Part shown: one piece after another, positions 1-55,580 of the stretch
How positions within the stretch are numbered: the stretch's first letter is position 1
Layout of the letters: every line of letters starts with the position of its first letter
NCBI GenBank assembly: GCA_963575745.1
Contig: CAUYUJ010011525.1
Coordinates: forward strand, 204,501 to 268,500
Reading direction: 5' to 3'
Origin: Prorocentrum cordatum
Taxonomy: Eukaryota; Sar; Dinophyceae; Prorocentrales; Prorocentraceae
DNA length: 64,000 nt
The notes under the pieces: model-generated
Databases searched by the model: none
Told to the model about the DNA's origin: nothing
The model's input: only the letters and a program-made list of their open reading frames with translations
Translations under genes and position numbers: made by a program

Positions 1-359
1 CTGTTTTGATAAGTGTTGTCGCGAATATGTTTTCGGGACACTCACTTCTGAAATCCCTGCGAAACCGTTTGGGGTTGTTTACAGATTTCGGCACGCGTGT
101 GCGCGATGACGCGTGCGTGCGCCTTTCGTCCCATGAGTTGCAAGGGATCCTTGACAGCTTCTGATTTTGATAAACGAACGCGCGCGCATCAAATGATTGG
201 CGGGGGGGTGAGGGGGGGTAACCGATACCAGCCTGCCTGGGTTGGTGCGAGTTCACATTTAGGATGGACGATGGGGCAGAACCAAATGTAAATTGCAATG
301 CGGAAAGGTGGCCCGTTAACCCCTGGGGGGGAGATCCTTATATTCATTTAGAAAAGAAA

Positions 360-600
360 CTCTACATGGCGCAAGATTGCAAGCTACACGGTGCAATCTG
401 TGGGTTGCGGCGACGAGGTGGCGGCGACGGGCGGCGTCGAGCGGCGACGGGGCGGCGACGGGGCGACAACAAGCCAGCCAGGGCGGCAGACCAGCCCAGT
501 TGTGGCGGCGACGGGCGGCGACGTGGCGGCGACGGGGCGACCAGCCCAGTTCTTTGAAAAACGAGCAAGGACTCTTAAGTGCAAGCACTGTCTGAGGAGT
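360..600 (+). repeat. CGGCGACGGG minisatellite with AAGTGCAAGCACTGT flank
   Basis: About a dozen imperfect GGCGGCGACGGG units between 405 and 545, then TTAAGTGCAAGCACTGTCTG. This is the forward copy of the family found reversed at 12120-12500. The rest of 1-1150 shows no gene or recognisable promoter. Confidence 0.75.
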
Positions 601-1168
601 GACTACGCCTAGACAGCACCCAACGAGGTATCTGAACACACGCTGAGTGCAACCCCAAAGTTTAGCCGAGCTTGGAGGCTGCGCAGGAGCATGCAAAAGT
701 AATTTGGATCTACGTTCACGGCGCATCCGGGTACAAGGAGCTGGGGGTGTACATGCTCTCGGCTTCCCAGCGGAGGGCCAGCAAGCATCAAGAGCACAAT
801 GTTTCGCAAATGTGATGGTGCACGACGTGTCTCACGGCATCCGCGGCCGCAGGAGCAATAACAGCAGTTGCGGCAGAAGCAGAAAGAGGATAAGCAGCAG
901 AGGGAGGAGGGGCAGGGGCAGGCAAAAAGCCAGACTTCTAGCGGCTCGGGTCAAACATGTCGGAGCCCCCCCCCACTTCAGGGCCGCGGGACCGTCAAAA
1001 GTTGACTCGGGGAAAACAATGGTTTTGAGTAAGGTTTCGAGTGTTCCAGGGGCCAGGGACTCGAGAACAATCGAGTCGTTGGAGGTGCGAGAGGGTTCGG
1101 CGCCCAGCGCAGCTTGAAGGAAAGTGAGGGCCCATTAGCGCAGGAGGGTGGGGGTGAACATGCAGGAA

Positions 1169-1188
1169 CCCGTAGCATTTGGCTCAAG
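1169..1188 (+). other. DinoSL relic upstream of the PAN/trefoil/glycosyltransferase gene
   Basis: Twenty bases match the 22-nt dinoflagellate spliced leader except for two single-base deletions, one C after the first CCGTAGC and one T in the T run; the 3' end GGCTCAAG is intact. In dinoflagellates the leader is added to mRNA in trans, so a genomic copy fused to a gene is the mark of a reverse-transcribed, reinserted mRNA. It lies 69 bp before the ATG at 1258, where a 5' UTR would be. A chance match is unlikely given position and length. Confidence 0.75.
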
Positions 1189-1257
1189 GCTGGGAGCAGC
1201 CAGCCCCGCTTCAGCGCCACAAGCACTTTCGCACGGGCCCAGCCGACGATACGGGAG

Positions 1258-44567
<43,310 letters not shown>

Positions 44568-44779
44568 TCGGCCTCTTTGCGCTCGCAGTCCGCAGGTGCA
44601 TTATTTCGATTGTCTCTGAGCGCGTAATTTTCTTCAACAATTCATATGGCGCGAGCCCTGCGTGCACGCGCTACCATGGCCTGCCAGCAGGTGCCCCACG
44701 GAAGTTTCTCAGCTCTCGATGGCCCCGAAGCTCTGGGGCACCTTCGGACCCTCAAAGATCGGCAAAGAAAGTGCCTTTA

Positions 44780-44821
44780 TTCCCCAATCAGAGCTTGCCT
44801 CTGTAGGGGTCCTAGCAGATT
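44780..44821 (+). repeat. 42-bp inverted repeat, left copy
   Basis: Its reverse complement lies at 63180-63221 with one mismatch. Both copies sit just outside ATAGCCCT-type arrays (44990-45220 and 62868-63172) that are themselves inverted to each other. Together they bound about 18 kb. I recognise no RNA gene in it. Confidence 0.85.
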
Positions 44822-44834
44822 AAAGGGTTAGGTG

Positions 44835-44985
44835 AGGTGCGTCGCCGATGTCGGTGGCCGGGCCCGGGTGCCCGGGTGCCAGGCGGTGCCCGGGTGCCCG
44901 GGTGGCCGGTGAGGTGCGTGGCCGATTTCGGTGGCCGGGCCCAGGGGCCCGGGGGCCCGGGGGGGCCCGGGGGCCTGGGGGTGCC
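44835..44985 (+). repeat. GGTGCCCGGGTGGCC minisatellite
   Basis: Repeats of GGCCGGGCCC, GGTGCCCGGG and GGTGAGGTGCGTGGCCGAT between the 42-bp repeat and the ATAGCCCT array. Confidence 0.85.
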
Positions 44986-44989
44986 TAAT

Positions 44990-45220
44990 AGCCCTAGCCG
45001 TATAGCCCTATGGCCCTGTAGCCCTACAGCCTTATATCCTCATAGCCCAATAGCCTTATATCCCTATAGCCTTATAGCCCCAAAGCCCATATAGCTCTAT
45101 AGCCCCATAGCCCTATAGCCCTATGGCCCTATAGGTCACAGTCCGATAGCCCCATAGCCCGATAGCCCTATAGCCCTATAGCCCGATAGCCCTATAGCCC
45201 TATAGCCCTATAGCCCGCCC
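44990..45220 (+). repeat. ATAGCCCT octanucleotide array, left
   Basis: About 28 imperfect copies of TAGCCCTA/ATAGCCCT with CCCGATAG and CCTTATAG variants. The reverse-complement array is at 62868-63172. The unit resembles but is not the usual CCCTAAA telomere repeat. Confidence 0.92.
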
Positions 45221-45394
45221 TATTTACAAAAGGAGCAATTGGAATATTAAAACAATCTGATTGGGGCTTTTCTCCGGTATCATATTTTTTGCAGCAGGAT
45301 GTCTTGAGAGATGTGCCGATTGTATCCCGAGTCCCATGGGCTGGTCTTTCGTCCAGAGTCGCGTTTTGCTGTGTTCCAGGGGGCCAGGACGACA

Positions 45395-45575
45395 CTCGGG
45401 GGAGCTCGAAGCGCTGTGACTGCGGACGGTCGTGGTGTTCGAAGCGCCGCGGCCACGGGAGGCCGGGGTGTTCGAAGCGCCGCGGCCACGGGAGGCCGGG
45501 GTGCTCGAAACGCCGTGGCCACGGGAGGCCAGGAAGCTCGAAATGCCGTGACCACGGGAGACCGGGCACGAGAGG
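45395..45575 (+). repeat. 33-bp tandem repeat
   Basis: Four to five copies of a unit with GTGTTCGAAGCGCCGCGGCC and ACGGGAGGCCGG (GTGTTC at 45435 and 45468). The period is 11 codons, so short ORFs remain open through it. Confidence 0.85.
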
Positions 45576-45769
45576 CTGGACAGGTCGAACAAGAAAGCAC
45601 TCGCGGGGACAGAACAGGGCGATGGGCGACATCCACAGTAGACACCCGCCTTGGCCAGGCTCTGGGCACAGGATCGGTACATGCGCCCCCCTCATGGTCG
45701 GGCCAGGAGGGCACATGCGCCGACTTGGGCCCAGCATCGGCGCGGCAGGGGTCAGCGCACGTATCCCCA

Positions 45770-46130
45770 GGCATGCGATGTCTTGATTTGTTCCATACGT
45801 GGCCCCCAGGAGTTCCGACCCTGGGCGCAGCGCATGTTTTTCATGTCATGTCCAGTCGTCTTTGACGGTCCCGAGGCCCGGCGAGGGCCTCCAGAGACCG
45901 AAAATTGCCGAAAACCGCCCGTCGCGATTTTGTTTCACAGCGTGAGCAAGTCTGTGTCTGCAGGCTGCGCCTTCCCGTGGACACATCAGAACGGCAGAGG
46001 TCTCGGTCACGCGTTCCTCTTTCAGGGAAGCGTAAGACTCGAGTTCTCTCGGGAACTCGGGTTTGACGACGTTTTTTGACGGGCCCGTCCTGAGTTCTGA
46101 CGGTCCAGGTTTCGTGGGATGTCTGCAGCG
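45770..46130 (+). repeat. Dispersed repeat shared with 58240-58700
   Basis: Shares with the downstream region GATGxCTTGAxTTGTTCCAT, CCGACCCT, CCCGAGGCCCGGCGAGGGCC, CCCGTCGxGAT and TCACxGCGxGAGC in the same order. Diverged; no protein family recognised. Confidence 0.6.
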
Positions 46131-46374
46131 GGAGATCGCGTCAAATTCCAGATTGGGTGTCGTCATTTTCCTGACGGTCTCCCCGACCCTCGCGGCCCGA
46201 GGAGGCCTCGGGCGCGAGCCCGTCGGCGGCCGCAGCAAAGACCGCACCGCCCCTGCCCGGCTCGGATGCCCCAAGGGCACCGAAAATTGTTCCAGGGCCG
46301 CGCGCCGCGCCAACGATGCGTCGCAGCGGCCAGAGGGCACTGTGCACAGCGACCTCCGCGCGCACTTGCCTGAA

Positions 46375-46658
46375 CGACTCCTCTCTCTCTTTCTCTCTGT
46401 CCTCCTCCCTCACCTTTTTCCTCCTCCTCTTGGGCCTCCTCGGCCTCCTCCTCCTCCTCCTCCTCCTCCGACTACTACAAAACTCCTCCTCCTTCTCCTT
46501 CCCCTCTTGACCCTCCCTCCTCCTGCTCCCGTTCTGCCCTGCCCTCCGTTCCTCCTCACACTAGCGTGCTCTCCTTCCTGCCTCCTCCTCATCATCACCA
46601 TCACCATCGCCACAATCATCATCAGCAGCATCAGCATCATCATCATCAGCAGCAGCAC

Positions 46659-46711
<53 letters not shown>

Positions 46712-46810
46712 CCAGCAGCATCATCATCGTCATCAGACTCATCATCAGCATCAGCACCATCGCCATCGTCATCGCCATCACCACCATCATCACCATCATC
46801 ATCATCAGCA
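46375..46810 (+). repeat. CTC then ATC/CAT microsatellite
   Basis: CTC-rich pyrimidines to about 46580, then ATC repeats with AGC and CAC variants up to 46808, directly against the DinoSL relic. Confidence 0.93.
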
Positions 46811-46832
46811 TCCGTAGCAATTTTGGTTCAAG
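46811..46832 (+). other. DinoSL relic at the 5' end of the + strand retrotransposon
   Basis: All 22 positions align to the dinoflagellate spliced leader with two substitutions: C to A at position 9 (TAGCAA) and C to T at position 18 (GGTTCAAG). It begins right after the ATC microsatellite and ends 18 bases before the first ATG of the element's open frame. This is the position expected if a trans-spliced transcript of the element was itself reverse transcribed and inserted. Confidence 0.8.
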
Positions 46833-46850
46833 TTGATACGATCTGGGCAG

Positions 46851-48189
46851 ATGTCTGGTCCCATGTGGCTGGCTCTAGCCGTCGCGTCACTTCTTCGGTC
46901 AGATTCCAAATCGACCAAGCTTTCAGCGAGGCCTTCGCGGCCACAGTTCTTTCATGTGCATATCCTTTCCGACACCCGGCCCCAGTCGCCCGATTGGGAG
47001 CCCAGCTGCGGCGGGTTCGACCAATGGCAGGACGTTGGTGGTGCTCAAGGTACCGCGCGTGGCGGCGGCGGCAGAGGAGGCGGACGGCGAGGAGGCGATC
47101 AGCCAGGCGTGGGCGACACAAGTGGCGGAGGACCCAAGGCCTGGGATTGCCCAAAGTGCGGAGCCAAGAAGAACTGGGGCTCCAGGCACATTTGCCGCAG
47201 CTGCGGATATGATTGGTGGGAACAAGGATATGGTGCAAGCTCGTGGTGGAGTGGCATGTCACAACTGGACGCCCAAGAACGACACGAGCCCAACCAGTTG
47301 CGCTCAAAGGTCAAAAAGCTTGAAGGTGGTATTCAGTCCGCCCCAGGCGGCGATGCAGGCTCACTACCAGCAGGAAGTCGCAGTCACAGGCCCCGAAGGA
47401 CGAACGATTACGGCAATTTGGAAAGCTACGTAGCGATATCAACAAAGCTCGAAGGTGTTGAGGGAGCATCGAGATCCTGGCTGCCAAGCGACCGGCGGCT
47501 CAGCAATTGGAACACGAGCTCTCCGAGGAAAAGCCCACGCCTGTCCAGCTCAGCGAGCTGGAACGCAAGCAGAAGAACCAGCAGAGCACCACCGAGGCGC
47601 TGGAGCGGAAGATCGCGACCGCCACGCAGGAGATCGAGAGCACCCAGGCAGAGAAGCGCGAGCTGGAGGGCAAACACGAGCAGAGCAAGGCCACGGAGAA
47701 GGAGCTGCAGGCCCTCATCGACAACCCCCGCGCGAAGGGGGGCTCGGCGCAGGCTTCGGGCATGCCGCGCCCCCACCCCCAGCAGCAGCACTCAGCGAGG
47801 GCGAGCGCGCCGCCGCCTTCCTGTCGGCGCCCGACCAAGCCCCAGGCATGCTCAACAGGGGGCACGCACAGCAAAGGGAGCAGCAAGTCTCAGAGCTTCG
47901 GCGCCTGGCTCATCGAGCTGCCTCTGCAGGGGCGGCAGCGGCACGCGACGGCGGCGACGAGCAGGAGCTCAAGGAGGAAGATGTCAGCAACATCCTGAAC
48001 AGCATGCAGGAGGAGGCCGTCGAGGAGGCCGGCGCGGCGGCAGCAGGCGCAGGCAGCGGCGAAGAGGGCGCCAGAGCTCGGCCCGAGGACCCCGCGGCCC
48101 AGGCAGCCGCCAAGCGCGAGCTTCGAGCCCAGAAGCTCCTCCAGGGGCTCCGCGCCGCGGGGCTCAAGCGGAGGGGGAAGCGCGGGTAG
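46851..48189 (+). pseudogene. Element N-terminal part: RanBP2-like zinc finger and coiled coil (frameshifted)
   Basis: From the ATG at 46851 the first frame carries a Gly/Arg-rich stretch and a finger, AWDCPKCGAKKNW...HICRSCG (about 47140-47210), of W-x-C-x2-C-x4-N...C-x2-C type. By 47507 the coding signal is in another frame, with a Glu/Gln/Lys-rich coiled coil (SELERKQKNQQSTTEALERK). From about 47800 it is in a third frame (SEGERAAAFLSAPDQ...RRGKRG) that stops at 48187. Two frameshifts therefore separate what should be one protein. Confidence 0.7.
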
Positions 48190-49110
48190 CGACCCGACCT
48201 TCACGGCGGCGGGCCTCAACGGAAGCGGTCGGGCCCCCTTCACCACCCTCCTCGGCGCGCAGCAGGAACCTCAGCAGGACGCCGCGGCGCCGGCGCACAT
48301 CGGGGACGCGTTCTGTCTCCAGGAGCACCGCCTCAACGGATGCCGCGCCGTGGAGCAGGAGCAGCGGCAGGCTGGCTGGAGCGCAGCGTTGACCCCTGGC
48401 GTCGCCGCCGAGGGGGCTTTTCAGCATCGCGCGGTCAGCGGCGGCACAGGCGTCGCAGTCCGCCCGACTCGGGGGGCGCGCGGTCCTGGCGAGCACGGCA
48501 ACAAGCAGAGCTGCCACGTCTCCGACGGCAGGGCGACCGTGGCACACGTTAACGGCGTGGTGCCAGGCGGCTTCCTGATCGGCTCGGTCTACTTGGACAA
48601 CGACGACGCCGGCGAGAAAATCAAGGCCGCGCTACAGGACGCCGGGGTCCTCCTCAAACGCGCGGGCAAGCCCTGGGTTCTTGCTGGTGATTGGAACTTC
48701 GAGCCCAACAGGTTTCACGAGCGGGCTTGCAACTGGCTGCGCAAGGTGGGCGTCCACGTTGTCGACACGGGCGCGGGCACTTGCCGGCGCCCCCTGTCCA
48801 AGGCGCCGCCCGAGCTCGACTGGCTCATCATCAGCGCGGACGCGCTGGATAGGGTCGCGGCCCGCAAGCGCCTCGACATGACGGCCCTGGGGTGTGCTAA
48901 CCCGTGCAGGCCACACATGGCGGTAAAGCTCAGCCCCACCTGCCACGGGGACCTCGGCCAGTCGCACAGGGCCAAGGGCCCGATGGCATTCCCAAGCCGC
49001 GGCCCCTCGGGCCGCTGCAGGAGAAGCACTGGGACCACAACTCGGTGCGGGCGCAGATCGACCAGGGCGGGGACCTACAGGCCATGGCCGACGCCTACCA
49101 GGGACTGTGC
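48190..49110 (+). pseudogene. Element endonuclease domain (EEP fold)
   Basis: In one frame from about 48190 to 48960: FCLQEHRL (the metal-binding glutamate), GGTGVAV, LIGSVYLDN, VLAGDWNFEP (the GDxN motif), LDWLIIS and PHMAVKL (the terminal histidine). The key residues of an AP-type endonuclease are thus present, so decay here is mainly by frameshift. After about 48970 the likely coding frame changes (GIPKPRPLGPLQEKHW...) and ends near 49123. Confidence 0.75.
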
Positions 49111-50040
49111 AGGAGTCGAGGATGAGCTCGTCTGGGTTCACCAGCTCGACCCCGACGAGGCCGATCCCTACCGAGGACGCGGGGGCCCGCCCAGCTTCAG
49201 CCACGGCTCGCAGGCGCGTGGGAGGTCAATCAAGGGCCCCAAGGCCGGCTACAAGGGTAAGCAGCTCATGCACCTGAGCGACTACTTCGCCCAGGTGCGG
49301 CTTCTCGCAGGAGGGCCCGTCCACGACGGCCGCGGCCAAGATGCGGAAGCTCAGCTCAAGCTGGGCCCTGCCCGTCCGGAGGCTGAGCGTCTGCAGACCA
49401 GGGCGCTCGAGCGCCACAGGCGCGCCCTTGGCCGTCGGGCGCGCAGCTGGGTCTTTAACCCCAGCAGCCCCAACTACATCGAGGACGAGGCCGAGTGGAT
49501 GGAGATGCGCGTGCCCTACATCTTCCGCACGTTGGGGTTGCCGACGCACGTCGCCACGGGCCTGGCCCAGGACTTCGAGGACCGCATGCGCACAGCGCGC
49601 GACGTCTGCTCATCGGCACGGCGTCGCGGGACCCCAGGAAGGACTGAGCTTGTCCGTCTCCTTCGGCAGCTCGGCACCACCCATCGCAGCGCTGGCTGGA
49701 GGAGCGCGGCGGCTACAAAACGCCCTTACCTGGCGCCGCGAGCGCCGCGCCTTCCGCCCACGGGGCCCGCGGCGACTGGGAGCCCCACCTGGGCCAGGGC
49801 AACGGGCTCGGCAGCCAGCTCCCCGAGCCGCGGGCGCCTGCGCCGTGCACTACGCTGGCCCGCACCGCACCGGGCGATGGTTGGAGCGCTATCGAGGTCG
49901 GTGCGCATGGAGCGCGGCGGATACTCAAGCGCCTGGGCCGAGGCTGGCCCCCCCACATCCACGATCTCGACCCTGTCCAGGACCGCGAAGAGTGGATGGA
50001 CTTGCGCACGCACTACGCGTTCGCGCGCCTCAGCTAGCAC
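49110..50040 (+). pseudogene. Element linker between endonuclease and reverse transcriptase
   Basis: Resumes the endonuclease frame (ELVWVHQLDPDEADPYRGRG ... ERLQTRALERHRRALGRRARSW ... EWMEMRVPYIFRTLG) to about 49620, loses it, and shows a last plausible stretch in another frame near 49880-50035 (GWSAIEVGAHGARRILKRLG, ending FARLS and a stop). Similar linkers join the two domains in other dinoflagellate elements; no catalytic motif is expected. Confidence 0.55.
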
Positions 50041-50469
50041 GAGAGCGACGGGGCGGCGCAGCATGAGCAATGCGAGGAGGCCGAGAGCCCAGATTCGGGC
50101 ACTGGGCTGGGGGCCGCATCTGCGGAGGGGGTCAGCGCGATCCCAATCCAGGCCCCCGTCAGCTCCTTCGCAGCGCTCGCAGCGGCTGGCGTAGGAGGCT
50201 CAGCACTTACAAGCAACGACACAGCGCCATGCGCGGCCACATCATCTGCAGCTTCATCGGGGGCTGGAGCAGGAGCCGCACCCGCGGAGGGTATCAGCGC
50301 GATCCCAATCAAGCCCTCGCAAGCAGTTGGGCACCTGGACGGCGGCGAGGGCGGCGGCAGCTCGAGTGGGCCCAGCACGGCGAGGCCCTTTGCCGAGCGC
50401 GCAGCCGCCCGCCTGGCACGCGCCGTGGAGCTGCGCGAGGAGAGCCGGGCAGGATCAGCACCTGTTCGC

Positions 50470-52140
50470 GATGAGTAAGTACCACCGCAGCATGGGCGAC
50501 CTGGGGCCCAGCAACCCCGACGCGTGGGCCGTCGCCGAGGACGAGCACTACGGCTACACTCAGGCCGTCAAGCTCTTCATGCGGGAGCACGGCGGCCTGC
50601 CGACTGACTCCAGCGACAGCAACGACGACGGCAGCAGCGGCAGCGGGGGCGCAAGCGGCAGCAGAGGCCGCCCAGGTGCTGCAGCGCCGAGGCCCCCATC
50701 CACCGTGGGCCTGCCCTTGGGCGCGCAGTGGGCGGCGCGCGTCGCACTGGTCGGGGACTGCCCCGAGCCCCTGCCTCTGGAGGAGTGGGCGGCACAGGCC
50801 GAGGAAGAGGCTGAAGCCGAGGGAGCGGCCTTCGCCGCCGTCCGCAGCGAGGGCTTCAAGGAGTGGGTTCACAACTCCCTGATCGCGGGTGCTGGGGGTC
50901 TGCGCGCCTATCGGCGAGGCCGTCGAGGTTGGGCACCTGATGATGAGTTCCATGGCGCCCCTGCTCATGGCCCCGACCGCGTCAAGGTCGCGGCGGCGCA
51001 GTGGTCCTCAGAGGTCTGGAGGGCCCGTCAGGGCAGCGACCGCTTCCGTCCTCGCCGCCCTCCGAGCGAAGACGAGGCGCTCCCCCGACCCACGGCCGAC
51101 TGCGTCCGCAGGGCCGCCGAGACCTTCAGGCACAGCACGGGAGTCGGCAGTGACCGACCCAACCCCAGGAAGGCCGCCGACCTCAGCGACCAGCTCCTCG
51201 AGGCCGTCATCGACTTCGGCATGAAGCGCGAGGAGCTGGGAGGATGGCCCGACGCCGCCACCGACTCGCTGCGGGTCATGCTTCCCAAGCTCCAAGGCGG
51301 TTTTCGGCCCATTGGGCTGCTGGGATGGCTTCCGCGCCTCTGGAGTCGTGTCCGTCAGCCCGACGCGAGGCGAAGGGATTCCCAGATCGACCCAGGCGTC
51401 GCGGGCTCCTTTTGGGGCGGCCGAGAGCGCGCGGCCGAGGAATCCGTCTGGCGGCAGGCCCTGCGGTTAGAGGCCGCACGCGCACGGGGCGAGGGAGCAG
51501 CTGCCGCCCTCATCGACCTCTGGAAGGCGTACGAGCTGGTGGAGTTGGCGATCATCCAGGAGCGGGGCATATTGGCAGGTTACCCGCGGGGGGCTCCTCA
51601 GCATGGCCCTCACTCTCTACTCAGGCGAGCGGCGATTCATGCTTGACGGCAGCGTCTCCGACCCCTTCCTGCTGGACGCGGGCGTCATTCCTGGCTGCTC
51701 ACATCCGGGGAGGCTTCTCAAGTGCGGCCTGCTGGTCCTCGCCGACGAGCACGCTCAACTTTGGCGAGTGCTGGAGCCGCGCGTCACGCTCGCGATCATG
51801 TTCGACGACTGCTTCGTGGGCTGTCACGGCCTTATGGCACAGGTCGCGGCATACGTGGCCCTGGCTACACAGGCCGTGGTCGCGCAGCTGGCGGCGCTGG
51901 GCTGCAAGGTGTCGGAGTCCAAGGGCGAGCTGCTGGCAAGCTCGCCCGAGTTGGCCTCGCTCGTGGCCAAGCAGATGGGCGGCTCGGCCTTCCCCACCGC
52001 GGACTCGGTCAAGAACCTCGGCGTGGACTACTGCCTCGACGGTCAGGCCTTCGTCGTCATCGAGATGCGCCACTCGAAGGCAGCCGCGCAGCTTCAGAGG
52101 CTGCGCGCGATCCGATCACAAGAGACACCCGCCGCGGTGA
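50470..52140 (+). pseudogene. Element reverse transcriptase domain, in two frames
   Basis: The first frame (to about 51595) has MLPKLQGGFRPIGLLGWLPR and motif A, AALIDLWKAYELVELA, with the catalytic aspartate. A frame change near 51595 leads to LTLYSGERRFMLDGSVSDPF, GVIPGCS, motif C as IMFDDCFVG (two aspartates kept, tyrosine replaced) and LGCKVSESKGELLAS, LGVDY. The residues needed for catalysis survive, but the frameshift between motifs A and C prevents a working enzyme. Confidence 0.8.
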
Positions 52141-53100
52141 TGGGTGGCCAACACGGGCCTCCGGCCAGCTACGCGGCACGGCCTCAGCGTGGTTGGCTGG
52201 CCTTCGCCGCAGCACACCAAGTGGCGGAGGCAGGTGAACGCCGTCCACCACGGCAAGGGCCCTGGCAAGAGTCTTGGCTTCAGTTTCCTCATCAGCAAGC
52301 GCCTGGCCAGCGACCCGCTCCTGGACCACGTCTCGCAGCCCATCGCGGCGCGGGCCATGGCCGCGCAGTTCAACTCGGACCGCACCGACCCACGGGCCCG
52401 CGGCAGCGCGTTCGCGGGAGCCTTGGCACGCAAGGAGGAGGAGGGCACAAGGGGCCTTGGCGGGCCGAGGGCCGGCATCGGCATGCGCGCTGGCGCGCCA
52501 CCGCTTGGGCTGGCCCGCTCCTCGACCATGTCTCCTCCTCAGCGACCTGCAGCAGCCCATAGACCTGAAGACCCTGGGCTCGTCTACATTGACCAAGCAC
52601 ATTGCTGCGAGCCACGAGCGGCTCATGTGGCGGTACGCGGCCAAGCACCCTGGTCTCGATGGGGGCGCACTCTCCAGTATAAGGCGCGCCCTGCACCGCA
52701 AGAGGATGAGCAAGCAGACGGCCAAGCAGATGAGCTCGGCCAAGAACGCGCTGGTAGGATGTCTCTGGCAGGTGGCTCGGCGCTTCGAGGCTGAGCGTCC
52801 GCTAGCATCGTCGCCTCGGTGCCCCCGAGGGTGTCAGGCAAACGGCACTGTGCGACACCTGGCCCGGCAGTGCCCCGCCACGGCACTCGGCCGCGCCGAA
52901 TGGGAGGCCAACGACGACGGCGACGAGAGGCGACCACCAGACGACATCCACTTCAGGACCATCGTCAACATGGCCAGCACGAACGAGGCCGAGGATCCTC
53001 TGCGGTCGCGGGCGCTCGCACCAGAGCACAGGAGGTCTCCCCCACCGCCCACAGAGGAGAGAACGGCTCTCAAGGAGGGCCGCGGCGACTTGGCGAGGCA
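52140..53100 (+). pseudogene. Element segment after reverse transcriptase, with CCHC-like finger
   Basis: Two more frames alternate: 52144-52480 (WPSPQHTKWRRQVNAVHHGK ...) and 52540-53060 (SDLQQPIDLKTLGSSTLTKH ... CPRGCQANGTVRHLARQC). The last has the spacing of a C-x3-C...H...C finger and is followed by an Asp/Arg-rich stretch. Such a finger usually precedes RNase H in this type of element. Confidence 0.6.
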
Positions 53101-53104
53101 ACCC

Positions 53105-53749
53105 CCATGGGCGACCTGTTCACGCACGGCAGCGTCCTGGACCCGAGCTTGGTCTTAGCTCGCGGCGGCTGGGCTGTGGTCGTCGTGGGTCAGGACACGG
53201 AGGCCGTCAGCATCTTCGGCCCGCTGCCCTGGCCCTACCCTCAGGGGTCGGGCGCGACGGAGCTGGCCGCCGCCATCGAGGGGCTCCAGAACTGCATGCC
53301 CTTATGTCAGGATCTTCACCGATTGCCAGCTGCTCGTGGACGGCTTCGACGCGGGCAAGGCATGGTGCCTCCAGTGGCAGAGGCCCTACAGGGAGCTCAG
53401 GGTGCGCCTATGGGCGGTGACCGAGGACATCGGCATCGACAGCATCACCATCCACAAGGTGAAGGCCCACGCGACGCTGGCGGACGCGCAGGCCGAGCGC
53501 ATCACCGCGCGGCAGCGGCGGGGCAACCACAGTGCCGACGCGCGCGCCGTTCAGGGCGCGCAGTTGCACTCTTCGGACGAAGCTGTCCGCGCGCGCAGCC
53601 TGCGCCAGGATCGCCTAGTCAGGAAGGCCCTTCGCCGGCTGGGAGCGGCCATGCAGGAAGGCGACGCCGAGTTGACGGCGGAGGACGGCAACGACGGCCC
53701 AGGCATGGCAGCAGTGCGGCGCGGCTGGCGCGGGTGGAAGTTGCGCTAG
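53105..53749 (+). pseudogene. Element RNase H domain, first aspartate lost
   Basis: The usual TDGS opening reads FTHGSVLDPSL, with His in place of the catalytic Asp. GWAVVVV and GSGATELAAAIEGL (the catalytic Glu) follow in the same frame. A frame change near 53320 gives FTDCQLLVDGFDAGKAW, ITIHKVKAHAT and GNHSADARA (last Asp region), ending at 53747. Both the substitution and the frameshift indicate loss of function. Confidence 0.75.
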
Positions 53750-53997
53750 GGTAGCCACTGCAGCTGCCGCGACTGCCCAAGGAGGACGCGCGGTCGGCAC
53801 GGCACGTGGCTGGAGGTCGGCAGAGACACGCTCTGGGCGTGCCAGGAGTGTGCTGGGCGCGACGAGGCGATCTTGGGTTCGTGGACCCCGGGCGCAGAAA
53901 GCGCCTCGGGCTCCGTCGCAGCGGCCGCGGCGGCCCTCACCGCGAGCGCCGCGCCCTCCCCCCAGCCAGGCCAGTGGCCCACACGGAGCTGCAGTAG

Positions 53998-54360
53998 ATG
54001 ATGGCGAGCGCCGTGACGGTGGCGGCGGCGGCGGCTCGGCTGGCAGCGGCGGCGCGAGAACAGTTTGCTGCGCAGCCGCCGCCGCCGCCCCCACCAGCTC
54101 TTCCACCGTGGCGGGGGCTCGACCCGCACGACTCCCACGAGCTATGGCGCGCAGACAACCGCAGATGCTGCGTCAAGTGCGGCTATTGGACGCAGAATGG
54201 CAGGATGGCATGCCTGGCGAAGGAGTGCCCGAAGGCCCCCAAAAACGACAGGCAGAAGGCGGTCCTCTGCCGTCGCAGGCGAGGGCTGCAGCCAGCGGGG
54301 CAGGGCAGCGTCGGTGACCTTGAGCCCTTGCGCCGCATGCGCAGGCGGATGGACGGATAG
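53998..54360 (+). pseudogene. Element C-terminal Cys-rich segment
   Basis: LDPHDSHELWRADNRRCCVKCGYWTQ...LAKECPKAP carries a H-x-L..C-x2-C...C pattern found at the C-terminus of related dinoflagellate elements. It reaches a stop at 54358. Repeats start downstream. Confidence 0.6.
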
Positions 54361-54379
54361 CCAGCCTTGCCTATCTTGG

Positions 54380-55580
<1,201 letters not shown>

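Larger units (their letters stand above)
46851..54360 (+). mobile_element. Decayed non-LTR retrotransposon: zinc finger, endonuclease, reverse transcriptase, RNase H, Cys-rich end
   Basis: Recognisable coding stretches follow one another on the + strand but change frame at least six times, so no full protein can be made. The order is the usual one for dinoflagellate non-LTR elements: an N-terminal RanBP2-like finger, coiled coil, endonuclease, reverse transcriptase, CCHC-like finger, RNase H and a C-terminal Cys-rich segment. A DinoSL relic at the 5' end suggests insertion of a full-length trans-spliced copy. The parts are described separately. Confidence 0.82.

Noticed and set aside
1114-1257. 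Upstream extension of the main gene
   Set aside because: No ATG in the extension, and it contains the DinoSL relic, which should be 5' UTR.
44990-45220. Telomere array
   Set aside because: The unit is ATAGCCCT, not the CCCTAAA type expected in dinoflagellates, and it is interstitial and irregular.
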